Made by a program: the position numbers and the translations under genes. DNA of 64,000 nt from Gelatoporia subvermispora B (taxonomy: Eukaryota > Basidiomycota > Agaricomycetes > Polyporales > Gelatoporiaceae), in NCBI GenBank assembly GCA_000320605.2, contig KB445797.1:1306143-1370142 (forward strand), written 5' to 3'. Below are positions 34,545-51,400 of this stretch, in pieces; the stretch's first letter is position 1, and each line of letters begins with the position of its first letter. Under the pieces are notes generated by a model, which worked only from the letters and a program-made list of their open reading frames with translations, was not told where the DNA came from and did not search any database.

Positions 34545-36746
34545 CGCTGTCCGTCAAGGAGTTGAAGAATGAACTGGCGGTGGAACGTATGTGGAGTCCG
34601 TGAGAAAGAGCAGCGCTCAGAGAAAGACTGAGCCTGCCGTATCCCAAAGATCAAGTTCAATATGCCTGCAGCGCGTAGATGGAACGTGCGGCCCTCCAAG
34701 CACCGTTCTTCTTCCTCGCCGTCGAAGAGTCGTTAGAGGAAAGAGGTCAAAGTCACAACGATGAGGATGCGGTGCGAATATGCGAGTAGCCTGCCAGCAA
34801 ATAAGAACGACCTGGGGAAGAAGAGCGACACTGGGAACAAAGTTCTCATGGCCCTCGAAAACAAGGTTTGATAAAGCTACAGCGCGTAGATCCTGTATGT
34901 TGACTTCCTAGCGCCGCTCCTGCTCTCGGAACAGCTTCGATACCATGTGGCAGTACAATCGAGTTGAACACTCTTTGCTCAGCGCACTCTTCGATTTCAT
35001 TAATGCAGTACCACGCACGCAAGCGCACGTCGGTCGAAGACGTAAAGATAGAGCATGTTATGAGCGGGCTGCACCTGGGGCACGGATCGTGCGAGATAGC
35101 TCTTGCCAGCATTGCCATGTGCGCGTCTAAAAAGCACATGTATGGGGCGTGACTGGGCACACACACACGCGCTATCTGCTCCTCTTCCCGGTAAGCCATA
35201 TCCATCCAAGCCTCGAAGTCTCGATTCAGGTTGAAAAAAAGCCCTGCCACGTATCCACGCATCGCTCACTGGCACAACAGTCCGACAAGCCGCATGTTCG
35301 AGCAGCAAAACGAAAACGTTCAAAGGTCCAAAACAGTTACGTTTGACTTCTCATACAGGTCTCCTCGACACCGATATGCTCTGAGGAGATCCTGCGTGCT
35401 ACATAATAATATGTGCGTTCTGACCTGATGAGCACAAACCCAGCTCAGCTTGCGCACGGTGACTTTGTACAGGGTGCCGTCGTTTGCACAAGTACACGCA
35501 TGAGATGATCGAACAATTTATTACGAAAGAACGAAGAATTTCTTTGCTGGGACCGCCAGGGAGCAAACCAGCACAACTACGTTTATCGGTTGCTGTACCA
35601 TCCATATCATGTCATCAGTAGTCGAACTATAATCTGAGACATAGCTCTCACCGAGCAAACGCGACAACTCCGAAGAGCTGGTTGCAGCCGTTGCTCTGTG
35701 AATTTCAGAGATTACTGCATCGGAGGAGTCCTGAGGACAACGATGCGTGACGGCCATATCGTGAGGTCAAGGACAGTCAAGAGCACGCCGTAAGAAGTGA
35801 GCTCGTTGCCAATGACCGGTAAACGCTGCAGCCTGTTTGGGGGGCTCGATGTACGATGCGGAGCATGCGAAGAAAGGTCCTGCTAGTAGTGCGTGAGAAA
35901 CCACGGAGCGGGACACAATGTTCGAGGAGCCTCGCTGAACAGAGCTATCAGGAGCGAGTCGAGCCGCGGATCCCATAGGCCGTTGCTGCGCTTCCAGGTG
36001 TACGTAGATTTGTGGACGATGTCGAGGCCCAAAGAGCGAGAACAGAGGTGACCGTATGAATGATATCGTTGTCCAGACAGAGCAACAAAGAAACTCCTGT
36101 AGTTTGAGATGAGATATGCGGGCTCCTCGAGGAGCTATCAGCCGGAATTTGCTTACCAGGAAGCCGTCCGTCTCCAGTTTCGAGCTTCATCGCAATCGCC
36201 AATTGACATGTCCGAGCCCATTCTGCTAAGCGCTGGACCATGTAGAGGTTATGATGGGCTGGTATAGAAGAGGGAAGGTTCTTGCATGAAGTCCACCGTG
36301 ACAGGTGAGAAATTGGAACCTGCGAGCGAGAGGAGCGATCATGCATCCACACAAAGGAGGGGATCATGGCGTGCTAGACAGAGGTCATATATTATCACCA
36401 ATCAGACGAGAAGGAGGGCGGTAGAGGGCAGTCATAACAGTGATGCTCAGCGGAAGCCAGGCTGGCAGGCTCAGGGCCAACGCAGCACGACGAGGACAAC
36501 GCGAAAACGGCGAAGCGCGAGAACGCTTGCCTTGAAGCGCGCATTGGAAGCACGTGGTAGAAGTGCGCCGATCGATCGCGTCCAAGCGTGCGATCGCTCT
36601 GCCCGTTGAGCAACGCCAGGCGACGCTCCTCTGCAGCTCGCCGCGCAGCAAGATTCCATCTGAAAGCTCTTCGGTATGTTCCTTGACATGCGACAGTCCT
36701 CTTCGTTCAGTTCTCAGCCTCCTCCACAGCTTTGCTTTCCTGGCTT
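34545..36746. other. 2.2 kb with no firmly recognised gene
   Basis: Upstream region of the NLR. Minus-strand ORFs at 34846-35262, 35521-35757 and 35948-36367 have somewhat protein-like composition, for example LGLDIVHKSTYTWKRSNG in another frame near 36.0 kb. They could be exons of a decayed gene, but I could not join them or name a family. Confidence 0.3.
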
Positions 36747-38170
36747 TCACAGAATGAGTTCGCCTTGTGTACCTTTCACCCAGCCCGTCTTCGAATCGAA
36801 CATGAAGGCATTCCGAATATCCTGTTCTCCGCTGGATATGTGCAAATTGTAAATGTCCGACAGATGGCTGGTCCAGTCGACCGGAATAGGGCACGAAACT
36901 GAAGATGGTTCGTAGCTACTGAGGCCGGAAGGTTGAGAACCCTTGTCGAGCTTGTTGTCTGATGGTTCCTCGAGCAAAGGCTGACATTGGTCAAAGTTTT
37001 GCGATATGCAACTGTCTTCCGACTCGGAATGGCCAGGAGGTCTTAGTGACAGGTCGAAAATGCGAACCGTGCTATCCTCCGAGCCCGATGCAATGTACGA
37101 GCCGCACGGTGAGAACGCGATGGACTTGATCGCGCCGCCGTGTCCTGTCAATGGCTTGAGGATCTGCTCCCCAGACCTTGCGTTCCATATACGGATAGTT
37201 GCGTCGTATGATGCTGAAGCAATACTAGTACCATCTGGTAAGAAGATGACAAACCAGAATGTGTCGGTGTGTCCTGTAAGCGGCTCGATGACATCTTCGC
37301 CCGTTCTCGTGTCCCATATACGAATAGTGCAGTCGCGCGACCCCGAGATGATTTGACCTCCGTCAGGGGAAAATGCAACTGTCAAGACTGCGTTGGTGTG
37401 TCCTTTCAGCACCTTGATAGCATCCCCACCTATGTTGGCGTCCCACACACGGACGGTATGATCAGTCGACCCCGACGCAATGACAGATTCATCCGGCGAA
37501 AACGAAACGGAATTGACAGAACTAGCATGTCCCCTCAACGGCTTGAAAGCCTCGTCTCCTTTGGTTGTGTCCCACAGACGAATTGTGTTGTCGTCCGACC
37601 CAGAGACAATATGGGTCCCATCCGACGAGAATGCAACAGATGCAAGATTGTTTGTATGGCCTGTCAATTCTATGACCTTCTCGCCAGATTTCACGTCCCA
37701 GATGCGGATGGTATTATCGGCGAACCTCGACGCAATGCGGGTCCTGTCCGGTGAGAACGCAATCCCAGAGCACCCAATATCAGGTCCCATGATCAGCTTG
37801 GTAACTTCCTCCCCTGTTCTCACGTTCCAGACTCGAACAGTCGCGTCCCATGAACACGAGAGAATATGGGTCCCATCAGGTGAGAACGCAACACAGTCGA
37901 CTTGATCCGTGTGACCTGGCAGCGACTCGATGGCCTCCTCGCACATCTTCGCATCCCACACACGGATAGTGCCGTCGTGTGAGCCCGAGATGATCTGAGT
38001 GCCATTTGGCGAGAACGAGACCGATATGACTGAGTCAACATGTCCTGTGAGCCAGGGAGTGACCTCCTTGCCGGTTTTTGCATCCCAAATGCCGATGGTT
38101 GTGTCAAAGGATGCAGTAGCAATGTATGCTGGAGCTCACCGCGCCATTGGGGCCCCATTGAGTGATTGCA
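36747..38170 (-). pseudogene. WD40 paralogue of the NLR, truncated at both ends
   Basis: On the - strand, an open frame from about 38140 to 36747 encodes eight complete WD40 repeats (from LTGHVDSVISVSFSPNG to GHGGAIKSIAFSPCG...VRIFD), preceded by a partial one (IATASFDTTIGIWDAKTG). The linker and the beginning of the tail (GWVKGTQGELIL) follow. The frame then hits TGA exactly where conserved Trp should follow, and the following DNA no longer resembles the tail, so this is a breakpoint rather than a point mutation. At the other end an insertion of about 13 bp breaks the repeat near 38140, and no NACHT exon lies upstream. It could still be transcribed as a WD40-only protein. Confidence 0.7.
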
Positions 38171-38976
38171 GCATATTTCAGAGCGAAAGGTGACGAATAG
38201 ACGAGGCGATTAGGAAGAACGCGAGTGCATCGACGCGATCGTGTCAAGATTGGTGTAGACATACTACACTAGGGCGCTACAGCTTGGTGACGCCGAGAGA
38301 AAAGAGTAGCAGACAGAAGACGCATTAGACCAGCGTGCGCTGAGTCCGAAAGGCTAGAGACACGATCGAGACTTGCAGCGAGCAGGCCGACCGAAATAGA
38401 CGCGGTCAAACTAACTCTGCTGTGCCTGCGCACGCGAGTACTGTGCCCCCTGCGCTGATGCTGAGCCCCTTGAATTTGTTGCTAGGCATGTGGCGGGCTC
38501 ATGATTCATCATCGCGCCCCCGCGTCGTGAGACAGGTAGGTCACCGCGTATATATGCAGAGAGCTGTGTTTCCCTTCTGGAAGCCTTTCGTGAGGTTCGT
38601 GCAGTCTTCCGACCCGACCCCTGCCTAAGTGGCAAGGTCTCTATGGGCGCGAGTATTCCTTTATGTTACAGTCTTGTGTAACGAAAAGTCAAAGGTTACG
38701 TGAGCGACAGCAGTGCCCCTAGGATACAACAGAGTAAAGGAGAACACAGAGCCCAAGTTATTCATGCATCATGACGGTGCAGACATATACGAGAGCAGCA
38801 ACAAAACCGAATTAGTTGCTTCAGCCCAAGTGTAACCGACTTAACGGCGCGAAAATGTAATTATACACGAAAATGCTTGCCCTGAAGTTCATATCGGCGG
38901 CGCGTCGCGTCTTTGCCACGCGCTCAAAGTCGACCAGTGTTTCTCTCGATCGACTCCTCTGTCCTGATATTCAACC
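38171..38976. other. intergenic, MCM4 upstream region
   Basis: About 800 bp between the truncated WD40 pseudogene (-) and the MCM4 start (+). No gene is recognised. It marks the edge between the accessory block and conserved genes. Confidence 0.45.
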
Positions 38977-43361
<4,385 letters not shown>

Positions 43362-44701
43362 ATAGCTGGAAATGATCTTTCGACTGCATTGTAGGTTGTA
43401 TTCATCACTGGTGTATCTTAGGTGTGCGCTTTCACATAAATTGTTGGAGTATGGACGACCAGTCATACAATGCCTGAGCTGGCACTTTGGAAGGAGACGA
43501 CCGTCTCAGGCCCGCTGTCAGAACCGCACGAGGGCTTTCCGGGGATATACCACTGGATCACGCAACTTATGTGTACTTATCTCGTGCACAAAGGCAGCCT
43601 CCGTCACTTCAGACCAATCATCCCAGATGGCACCTTGATGCTTTAGCCTCTAGCCAAGTAAACCTCATAAACATGGAATGCCAGTCGATTTACTGCAACG
43701 TGCATCGATCTACACCGTGGGCATCACCCCATGTACCGATCTGGGACATGTTAGGTACATGAAGAGAATAGAATATCTATACTATACATGTGTGCGGTGC
43801 GATGGTGAGGTGTACATGTAAATTGTCCTCTATATAGCCTCTTTTCCAAACTCAAATGTGAGCATGCTTGGTACATACATCAGGGAAAATGGTAGCCGCG
43901 TTCAGGCCGTTCAAAACATGTTTCTCTGACATTCCAACACACTCTTTGCCTACGATATCGTAAATTTTCTTCTCGTCGCAAATCATACGGCTCATCCCTG
44001 CATCCAGCTTGTGCATCTCGCTCCATAACGCAGGAGAACGTTCACAATCACAAGACTGGACGAGGCGGCTGCAGTAAGTGGTTGGCCCGGGCCCCGAAGA
44101 TTTGAACGAACCTGTTTTGAGGTGGACTTGCTAAAAGGCTAAGGCGCTGCACCACCGCATCCCCAACTCCTCACCATCATTCCCCGAGGGCATCGCCAGA
44201 TGACCTGCCAGAGAAAACAAGGATTATCATTTAGATCAGGGCGCGAAGCTGACCGCGCGCTTGCCGCTCCAATGGCCACGTGGTCATCATCATCAGGGTG
44301 CGATGCCACATCGGGACCTGTGTTGGTTCGTAACCACGAGCACCGATCGACATTGAGCAGGCACTTGAGAGTACAGCACCCTCTGGGCTTCATTCTACCT
44401 CTGATGGCTCTCTGGGAGGTTATAAGCGACTGCGAGAGCCGCAAGGGTAGCGACGGCTACATTTCCCAGATCCAACACTCTCCGCCCTCGATAGTTACCC
44501 CGGCATTGTTCCATCCACGAGATTTCCGCCAGAAAGGGTCGCCTGCTTATCGACCGCTCGTCTTCGAATATCTTTTTGTTCCATCGATACCTCAGTTATA
44601 CCATCAAGCCATTCCAGACCATCGCTTCCTGGAACCTGTATAAAGATGGTCGCATTGCGCAGCAGCAGCAGTGACTCTTCTGTACGCTGGTTTCCATCTC
44701 A
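43362..44701. other. 1.3 kb intergenic; contains FunK1 5'-flank repeat
   Basis: MCM4 3' flank, then the upstream region of the FunK1 gene. The stretch 44196-44370 (landmark GGGTGCGATGCCACATCGGGA) recurs in diverged form at about 47297-47440, ahead of the decayed FunK1 copy. A tRNA-like string on the - strand at 44078-44166 does not fold convincingly. No protein gene seen. Confidence 0.5.
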
Positions 44702-47022
44702 ATGTCCTCTAATAGCGCCTCGCCTCGCAAACCCAAAGGGGACCCCGCTAATTCTGGGACTCATGCACAGACTGCCCATAACCACCACCAGCACAAGATT
44801 GGTTGGAATAGCGAGATCGCAGACAAATCTACGCTCTTTCCGGGTACAATTCACGCATTCATTGAGGTGTTTTTGCAAACGCCTGATACTGGAGACCCTC
44901 CCAACCGTGACATCTCACAAGCATTCCAGGGCCTTGTGGACACGCGACAAGAGGAGAAAATCGTAGAATTTTTAGTAGGCACGCCGTACCATCGCGTATT
45001 ATCATGTTTTGATAACCCCGGGCATAACTACAGGTGCCAGGGTTGGATGAGCTCACCCGGGACCTCCCGGAGGAAAAAAGGCTCAAATTCAAGGATACGC
45101 GCAGTACCATAATCCAGCTCCCTTATGCATCATACAACAAGGACGTGCGTGGTACGAAGCCCGACGTCAGCACTACACAACCTGGGGAGGTCTTCGAGGA
45201 TGGAGTGAAGCCGAGATGGGATGGCATCTCTCTGGTCTTTGAGATCAAGCCTAGATGGGACCAAAACCCGCTATTGCCGACAAGACAGCTCCGAGAGGAG
45301 GACAAGGATACTCTGCGGCAACTTGCCATTGACGCCCGGAACCTTATGGCTGCGCATCTGAGCCTCTTCACGTTCGTTGTCGGGGTATATGGCCCTACGG
45401 CTCGTATCTATCGTTTTGACCGCGCCGGCTGTATCGCATCCCCACTTTTCAACTACCGCGACGAGCCTGAGATCTTCCGTACGTTCTTCTGGCGCTTTGT
45501 CCACCCTCCTCACGGTGTCCGTTTCTTTGGCCTGGATCCAACTGTGAAGCCTGCTACCGCTGAAGATCTCGAATGGGCGGAGGAGAATTTGCAGAAGAAC
45601 GACAAGGTGCTATCTTCGGAAGGCCGAGCTACCAGTCGATGGCTTGAGGTCCATTGTCCGGAAGACGGCACCTATAAGCGATATCTGACAGTCGGGTTGC
45701 TGTTCTTGAACTCTCACTTGTTTTCTAGGTCGACGATGGTCTGGATCGCATTGGAGGAAGAGTCGGCAGATATGTATGCGCTAAAGGACGCGTGGCGACA
45801 ATCCATCAGAACCCCCGAAACTGTTTACTTGAAACACCTGAAGGAGAACTACCCCGGGCCCGGCGAACTCGACGGTCTTCCCGAGCTGATTATCGGTGGC
45901 GATCTATCGGAATGGGAAGCATCTCAACATGTATATGGTGGGCAAGTTTTCTGCGCATGTGATGTATCGTGAGTTGACTTGGACAGCGACATCCTCGTTC
46001 ACTTATCATCGCACCATGTGGGCCGAGATCAGCGGCGCAGACAAGGCTTATGAGCGCTGTCACATGCGCTTAGTGGTGTCGCCCGTTGGACGTCCGATCT
46101 TTGAGTTTCGAAGTACAAAAGAGATGGTCACGACGATTCGCAATGCTGTTGCAGGTAGGTGCGAAGCCGCTCAACCAATTTTGCAAGCTGATAGTCGTTC
46201 AGGGCACAGGAAGGCCAGACGAGTAGGCCTGTTACACCGGGACGTTAGTTCTGGAAACGTGTTGATAGTCGATGAGGAGCAAAAGAAAGGGCCCGGCCTA
46301 CTATGCGACTTTGATTATAGTTCGTTCTTGGAGCCGGACGCGGATGACGTCGCTGAGGTCGTCACTCAGCCAGATGACGATATTGATGGAACAACGGAAC
46401 TGAAAGAACGAACCGTGCGTAGTCATCACTCCTCTAAGGCAAACTACGTTGACCCGACACATAGGGCACTCTATACTTCATTGCCATTGGGATACTACGA
46501 GAGCCGAGCGGCGTGCAGCACACGACGGCGGACGACCTTGAGTCCTTCTATTGGCTCCTGGTGTGGATCATCCTCCGCCATGCGATCCACGGCCGAGGAT
46601 CATCGATCTATGCAACGGTATTTCCCAACTTAACCGATCAGCACAGCCGTGCAATGAAGCTCGATTGGCTCGACTCGGAATATCATCGCGTGACCATACA
46701 TGACAACGCTCCACTCACTTGGTTGCTCCGGGAGTGGAGCGCCTTATGCGTGAAGCAAAATTGGAAACAACCTACGCCTGCGATCCCGATACAACATGAC
46801 GATGTTCTCCGGTTGCTAGATGAAGCACTCGCAAAGGACGGATGGCCGGAAAATGATGCAGCTGTTAAATTCGAGGTGCCAGACGACGAACTTTCTACGA
46901 CAGCACACGTCACCACGACCACGACCACCAGTCAGCGGAAACGCAGCGCTGCGCAGCGGGAAGGGTCGAGACGAAGCTCCTCGAAAAGGGCGCGTACAAG
47001 CAAAAGTGGTGGCGACAGATGA
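44702..47022 (+). CDS. FunK1 family protein kinase
   Basis: A fungus-specific FunK1 kinase, a family greatly expanded in multicellular basidiomycetes. Modelled exons start at 44702, 45034, after an intron near 45930-45985, after one near 46156-46204, and after one near 46414-46465. Signatures: the N-terminal FunK1 region (GISLVFEIKPRWDQNPLL, SLFTFVVGVYGPTARIYRFD), GRPIFEFRSTKEM, the catalytic loop LLHRDVSSGNVLI with HRD Asp and Asn, a metal-binding LLCDFDYS in place of DFG, ERT|GTLYFIAI after splicing, and DDLESFYWLLVWIILR. The C-terminus is Ser/Arg/Lys-rich (RRSSSKRARTSKSGG), resembling a nuclear signal. The first intron is only 38 nt. All key kinase residues are present, so activity is plausible; the substrate is unknown. 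Confidence 0.9.
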
Positions 47023-47289
47023 GCTCGTCTCGTACCTTTCTCCGTCACTCCGGCGTACTCTTCTACGTACTCCGGCATCTATCCTGCTCTGTTATCGCCA
47101 TGCTCTCTACTGTCGCACATTATCTATACCCTATGGTGAATTGACTTCACCGTGCTGTTTTTATACTGACTACTCGCATCTGTACCTGTTTACATGTCTA
47201 CATATCACATGGAAAACTGAAATTTCAATGGGACGAATGCACATACGCAGGACACATGGCCATCGCAGCATCGTATCATGTTGCTGAGC

Positions 47290-47908
47290 TCCCTGCTATA
47301 AATATCAATTGTCGTTAAAATCAGAGCGTGAAGTTGGCCGCAAGCTTGCCGTCGGCTACCCGATGGCCACGTCGCCGGCATCGCAAGGGTGCGATGCCAC
47401 ATCGGGATTTGTGATGGTTCATGAGCACGTCTCTACGAGCACTCGGTACTCAGTGCTCGCGCCTCTTCGACAACGAGCATCCCGATCAGTGACAAGACAC
47501 CACAGATATGCCCTCTCTATCATCTTCGTCCTTCATCTAAACAACTACGACATGGTCGAGAGCCACAACGTGGGCGTCGGCTAGTGCTACACCTCTGTCG
47601 ACATTCCTGACCACGACCCGGACTCGACTGTAAACCCTGCTGTGAAAAGAGATCTCGAATGGGCTTACAAGACCACCGGTGGAGGTATGTCTTCGGGAGG
47701 CCGAACTACCAGTCGGTGGCTTGAGATCCGCTACTCGCAAGATAATCCCTATAAGCGACCCTTGGTACCCGAGCTGCTGTTCGTGAAGTCCCATTCGTCC
47801 TCGGGATCGTCAATATTTTTGAACACGCTACACATACCTGTAACACCGATAGCACTGTATGTACTGTTTAGTGGGGCTTTAGGATACAACGTGCTTATTG
47901 TGGAATGA
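47290..47908 (+). pseudogene. decayed tandem copy of the FunK1 gene
   Basis: It begins with a diverged copy of the sequence upstream of the FunK1 gene (landmark GGGTGCGATGCCACATCGGGA), then jumps to coding remnants: VNPAVKRDLEWAY, GGRTTSRWLEI, YKRPLVPELLFVKSH. These match EDLEWAEENL, EGRATSRWLEV and YKRYLTVGLLFLNSH in the intact gene. The amino-terminal region and all kinase motifs are missing. Same orientation and order as the parent, so it is a tandem duplicate that lost most of its coding sequence. Confidence 0.65.
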
Positions 47909-48472
47909 AATTGCCAAAAGTGACTATGTAGCCGAGTACTGAGATGAGCGAGAACGCGGGTACGCTTGAGGATGAACGTTGAACAGTCACAGACCAAGTT
48001 TTCGCTATAAAGAGGCATCGGACTAACATCTCACTTCGTACCTTCTCATCGTACTGCTGTTACATCGTAGACGCACCAGGTTTTCATTTTTATGTATGAC
48101 AAAGTCCACGACTACTGCTGAACGAAGCGTCTAATAGATCGGGACGCGCCTCTGTGATTCATCTAGATGGTACGTAGGGATACAATGTGTCTCCGGTGAG
48201 AAAGAAGTGCATAGGTATAGTGTATCGCAGCGAATTACGACGAAGCGTGTTGTACAAGCAGTAAATGATCAAGCATACGGGTGTTCCGAAAAGCGACAAC
48301 GAGAGATGTATAGTGCAGATGCGAACGACGAAGAGCAAAAATATGTCGGTGAAGAGATCCAGAATTAAATGTACAGAGATCATCGCCACGCCCTCGGGGC
48401 TAGATGGAAGTAAAAAGCGGAAAAAGCAGGGGAAGCCAAGGGCCAAGGGGTGGAGGATACAGCTTAGTAAAA
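47909..48472. other. intergenic, convergent
   Basis: Between the FunK1 relic (+) and the stop of the Zn2Cys6 regulator (-). It should contain the 3' UTR of the latter; nothing else seen. Confidence 0.45.
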
Positions 48473-51400
48473 TCACCCAGTGTAGTACTTGTTGTATTCC
48501 GGCGCCCAGCCCATCGGAGCTTGCGCATGCTGCCACTGTGGCATATGTGGATTCTGCATGGGCATCGTCTGCGGCGCCTGTTGGTACTCATGGCCCATTT
48601 GCGCAGCAATGCCATGGTCCTGCTTCCCGCCCTGAGCGTTGAACGAGAACTGCGGCTCGTGCGACGGCGTCGACATCGGCGGGCCCATGCTTCCTCGTGC
48701 GCTGCCCGTCGTGATCGGCGAGGGTGTGACAGTGTCGACCATCGACATGTTCTGCGCATGCGACATGGTGCCGGAGCTATCGTAGCCCGATGAAGGGGCG
48801 GGCGACTCGTACATGTAGTAATTCGACGGACTGGGCCCGCTGGCGTACGCTGTCGGGCTTTGCGCAGGTGGGGCGTAGTGAGTCTGATGTTGCGGCGGCT
48901 GCGGCTGGGTGTATACTGGGGCCTGCGTGGGTTCCGCGTATGTCTGATGAGTGTAGCGTTGCCGGTCGTCTTCGGGGGTGGAGTACTGCACTGGGTAGTC
49001 GTTAGTGCGCATTGTTTCGAACTGTGAAGAGCCATTATGACTCTGGGGCGGCGGCGTCAAGAGCTCAGTGAACGCGGTTATAGGCGGCGGAACATGGGAG
49101 ACAGGTGCAGCAGGCGGCGGTTGCGGTTGTGACGGAGGCGGAAGAGGCGGAGCGTTGACAGAGGTTGCCGAGACAGGCGTCGCGGAGGAGTGCCCTCGTT
49201 GGCGGACGGCAGGAGGGACGTGGTTCGGGCGCACACGTATCCCGACCGTCGGGTACTTCGTCTTCTCCCTGTCCTTCTCCTTGCTCCTCTCCTTGTCCCG
49301 CTTGTCGTCCTTCTCCTTCAGCTTCTTCTCCGCCCTCGACTTCGGCTCCGGCGCGGACGCGTCCCTCGTTGGCGCAGGCGCCGTGGGCTTCGGGTGGGGC
49401 GCGGGCCTCGAATGGTCCGCCTTCGACGCAACGGCGGCGCCGACGAACGGAAAGCGGAAGTCGCCCGGCAGGCGTTCGCCCTCGGGCTCGAGCTCGCCGT
49501 GCTTGCGCTTCGCGCCCGCAGCGGCGCCGCTCGCATTGCGCGTGCGCGCGGCCTCCGCCTTGTGCATCATGATCTCCACAATGCGTATCGCCTCCGCCCT
49601 GCTGCGCTCGGCGTGCGCGCCCTCGACGCCGCCGCGGGCCGCGCCGAGCCTGCGGAGGATCTCCACGGCGGACGCGACGCTCTTCATCGCCTCGCCCGCG
49701 AGCATGTTCGTCGGCTGCTGCACGACCGCGTGCGCGCACACGACCGCCGCGTCGAACAGCGTCCGCCCAAAGTCGTAGAAGTCGAATGCGGCTGGCCGTG
49801 TGTCCTGCCATACACGGTGCAGCACGCGCGACGCGAAGATGATCGCGTGCGCCGCGCTGATCGTCCCGAAGAACGCCTGGTGCCCGGGCCGCCCCGTGTT
49901 CAAGCTCGCCTCCTTCAGGAAGGGCAGGTACAGCTTCAGGATGACGCGGTTCGCGAGGATCACGAGCTCGCACTGCTGCGCGAGCAGGAAGGGCGACCCT
50001 GGGGACGAGCCCGCGGTGAGATGCGAAGGGTCCTGGCTCATGTCCAACCGGAACGCCCCGGGGAGCTCGCTCAAGAACGAAGTCACGTTCGACTCGAAGC
50101 CTGCCGCCTGGTCGATGGAGAGCTCGCCAGGGTCGTCCGAGAGCGGATCTCTGAACGTTTGTTTCTTGACATTTTTAACCAACTGAGCTAATCTGTTCGC
50201 AGTAAGCACAACGCGGTCAGCGACATCGCGAGTTGAGACACAGCTGGGGGACAGCACTCACCTGCACTTCAGGACAAAGTACGCTGTCCCTTTTTCGCTG
50301 CCCTCCCCGCCCGTCGACGCAGGCAGCGTCATCGATGACGGGCTGAACTGCTCCTCGTCGACCTCCGCAGGCAGGCGCGTCGTGAACGAGTTGTCCGCAA
50401 TGAGCGGCGGGTGCCCCATGCAGTCCGACACGAATCTGCCCTGCGTCAATCCCGCCCGGCGCACACAAGGGCGGCTCCGGCACTCACAAATCGTAATAAA
50501 ACACATCCCACCACACCCGCCTCCGCGTCTCCGCGTCGAACACGCTGTACACGCCCGCCGCACAGTCGTCCGGGTCGTGCGCGAGGCCCATCATCCGCGC
50601 GACATTGATCATCTTCCCCACCTGCAGCGCCGCGCAGTCAGCTCCTCAAGGACTGAGCCCGAGCGGGAGAAAGGACCTACCAACGGGAACACGCCCTGTG
50701 CGACGCACGTGCGCCCGTCGTGCAGTAAGTACAGCACCTGCAGGAGCATCGCGACGACCGCGTCCAGGTCGTACGGCGCCGTCTTCTCGAACACGCCCAG
50801 CGCCTGCTCCGACAGCGCGTGCAGCGCCGCCGGATCCCCCTCCGCGCCCTCCGCCCCGAGCGCACCCAGCGAGAACGCCGCGCTCGCAGCTGCGAAGAAG
50901 CTCAGCGTCGGATGCGGTCCGCCCGGGATCTGCGCCTGCGCCTGAGCCCTCTGCGCGCCCTTTTTCGTTGCCGCGCCCGACCCAAAGATATCCCGCGCCA
51001 GCTCCGCCGTGTACGGCTTCCCGCGTGCCTGGAGCTCGGCCTGCGACACTGGCACCGGCGCATCGCCCGTATTCTCGCCCCACGCAAACATCGCCTCGAC
51101 GCGCTGCACGAAGTGGCGCACGTTGAAGCACGGGTGCAGCAGCATCGTGTCGGCCAGCGCACTCAGGAGCCGTGGCCGCGCCGAGTGCGAGGGTAGCCGC
51201 GCAAGCAACGCAGGCGTCACCTGCGGCGGCGATCCCTCGCGCGCGTAGAACGCCTCGATCGGGACCGGGGGCACAAACTGCGCCGCAGTGTACGGCGCGC
51301 TCGCCGCGGCCGCGGGCGAGGCAGGCGGCAGTGCGCCTGGCGAGGGCTCCTTCTTGACGCGGCCCGAGCCTGTTGTGGGCTGGCGCCCTCCGCTTGCTGT

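Noticed and set aside
34846..35262. 138-codon - strand ORF upstream of the NLR
   Set aside because: Slightly protein-like but without motif, homologous copy in the window or linkable exons; left inside the unassigned region.
44078..44166. tRNA-like string on the - strand (GGGGATGCGGTGGTGCAGCG and a GGTTCG element)
   Set aside because: The T-arm does not match GGTTCRANYCC without extra bases, and the acceptor stem does not close convincingly; at most a tRNA relic.
49065..50191. Several long ORFs antisense or off-frame to the Zn2Cys6 gene
   Set aside because: They are shadows of the GC-rich exon that encodes the regulator's MHR and charged region.
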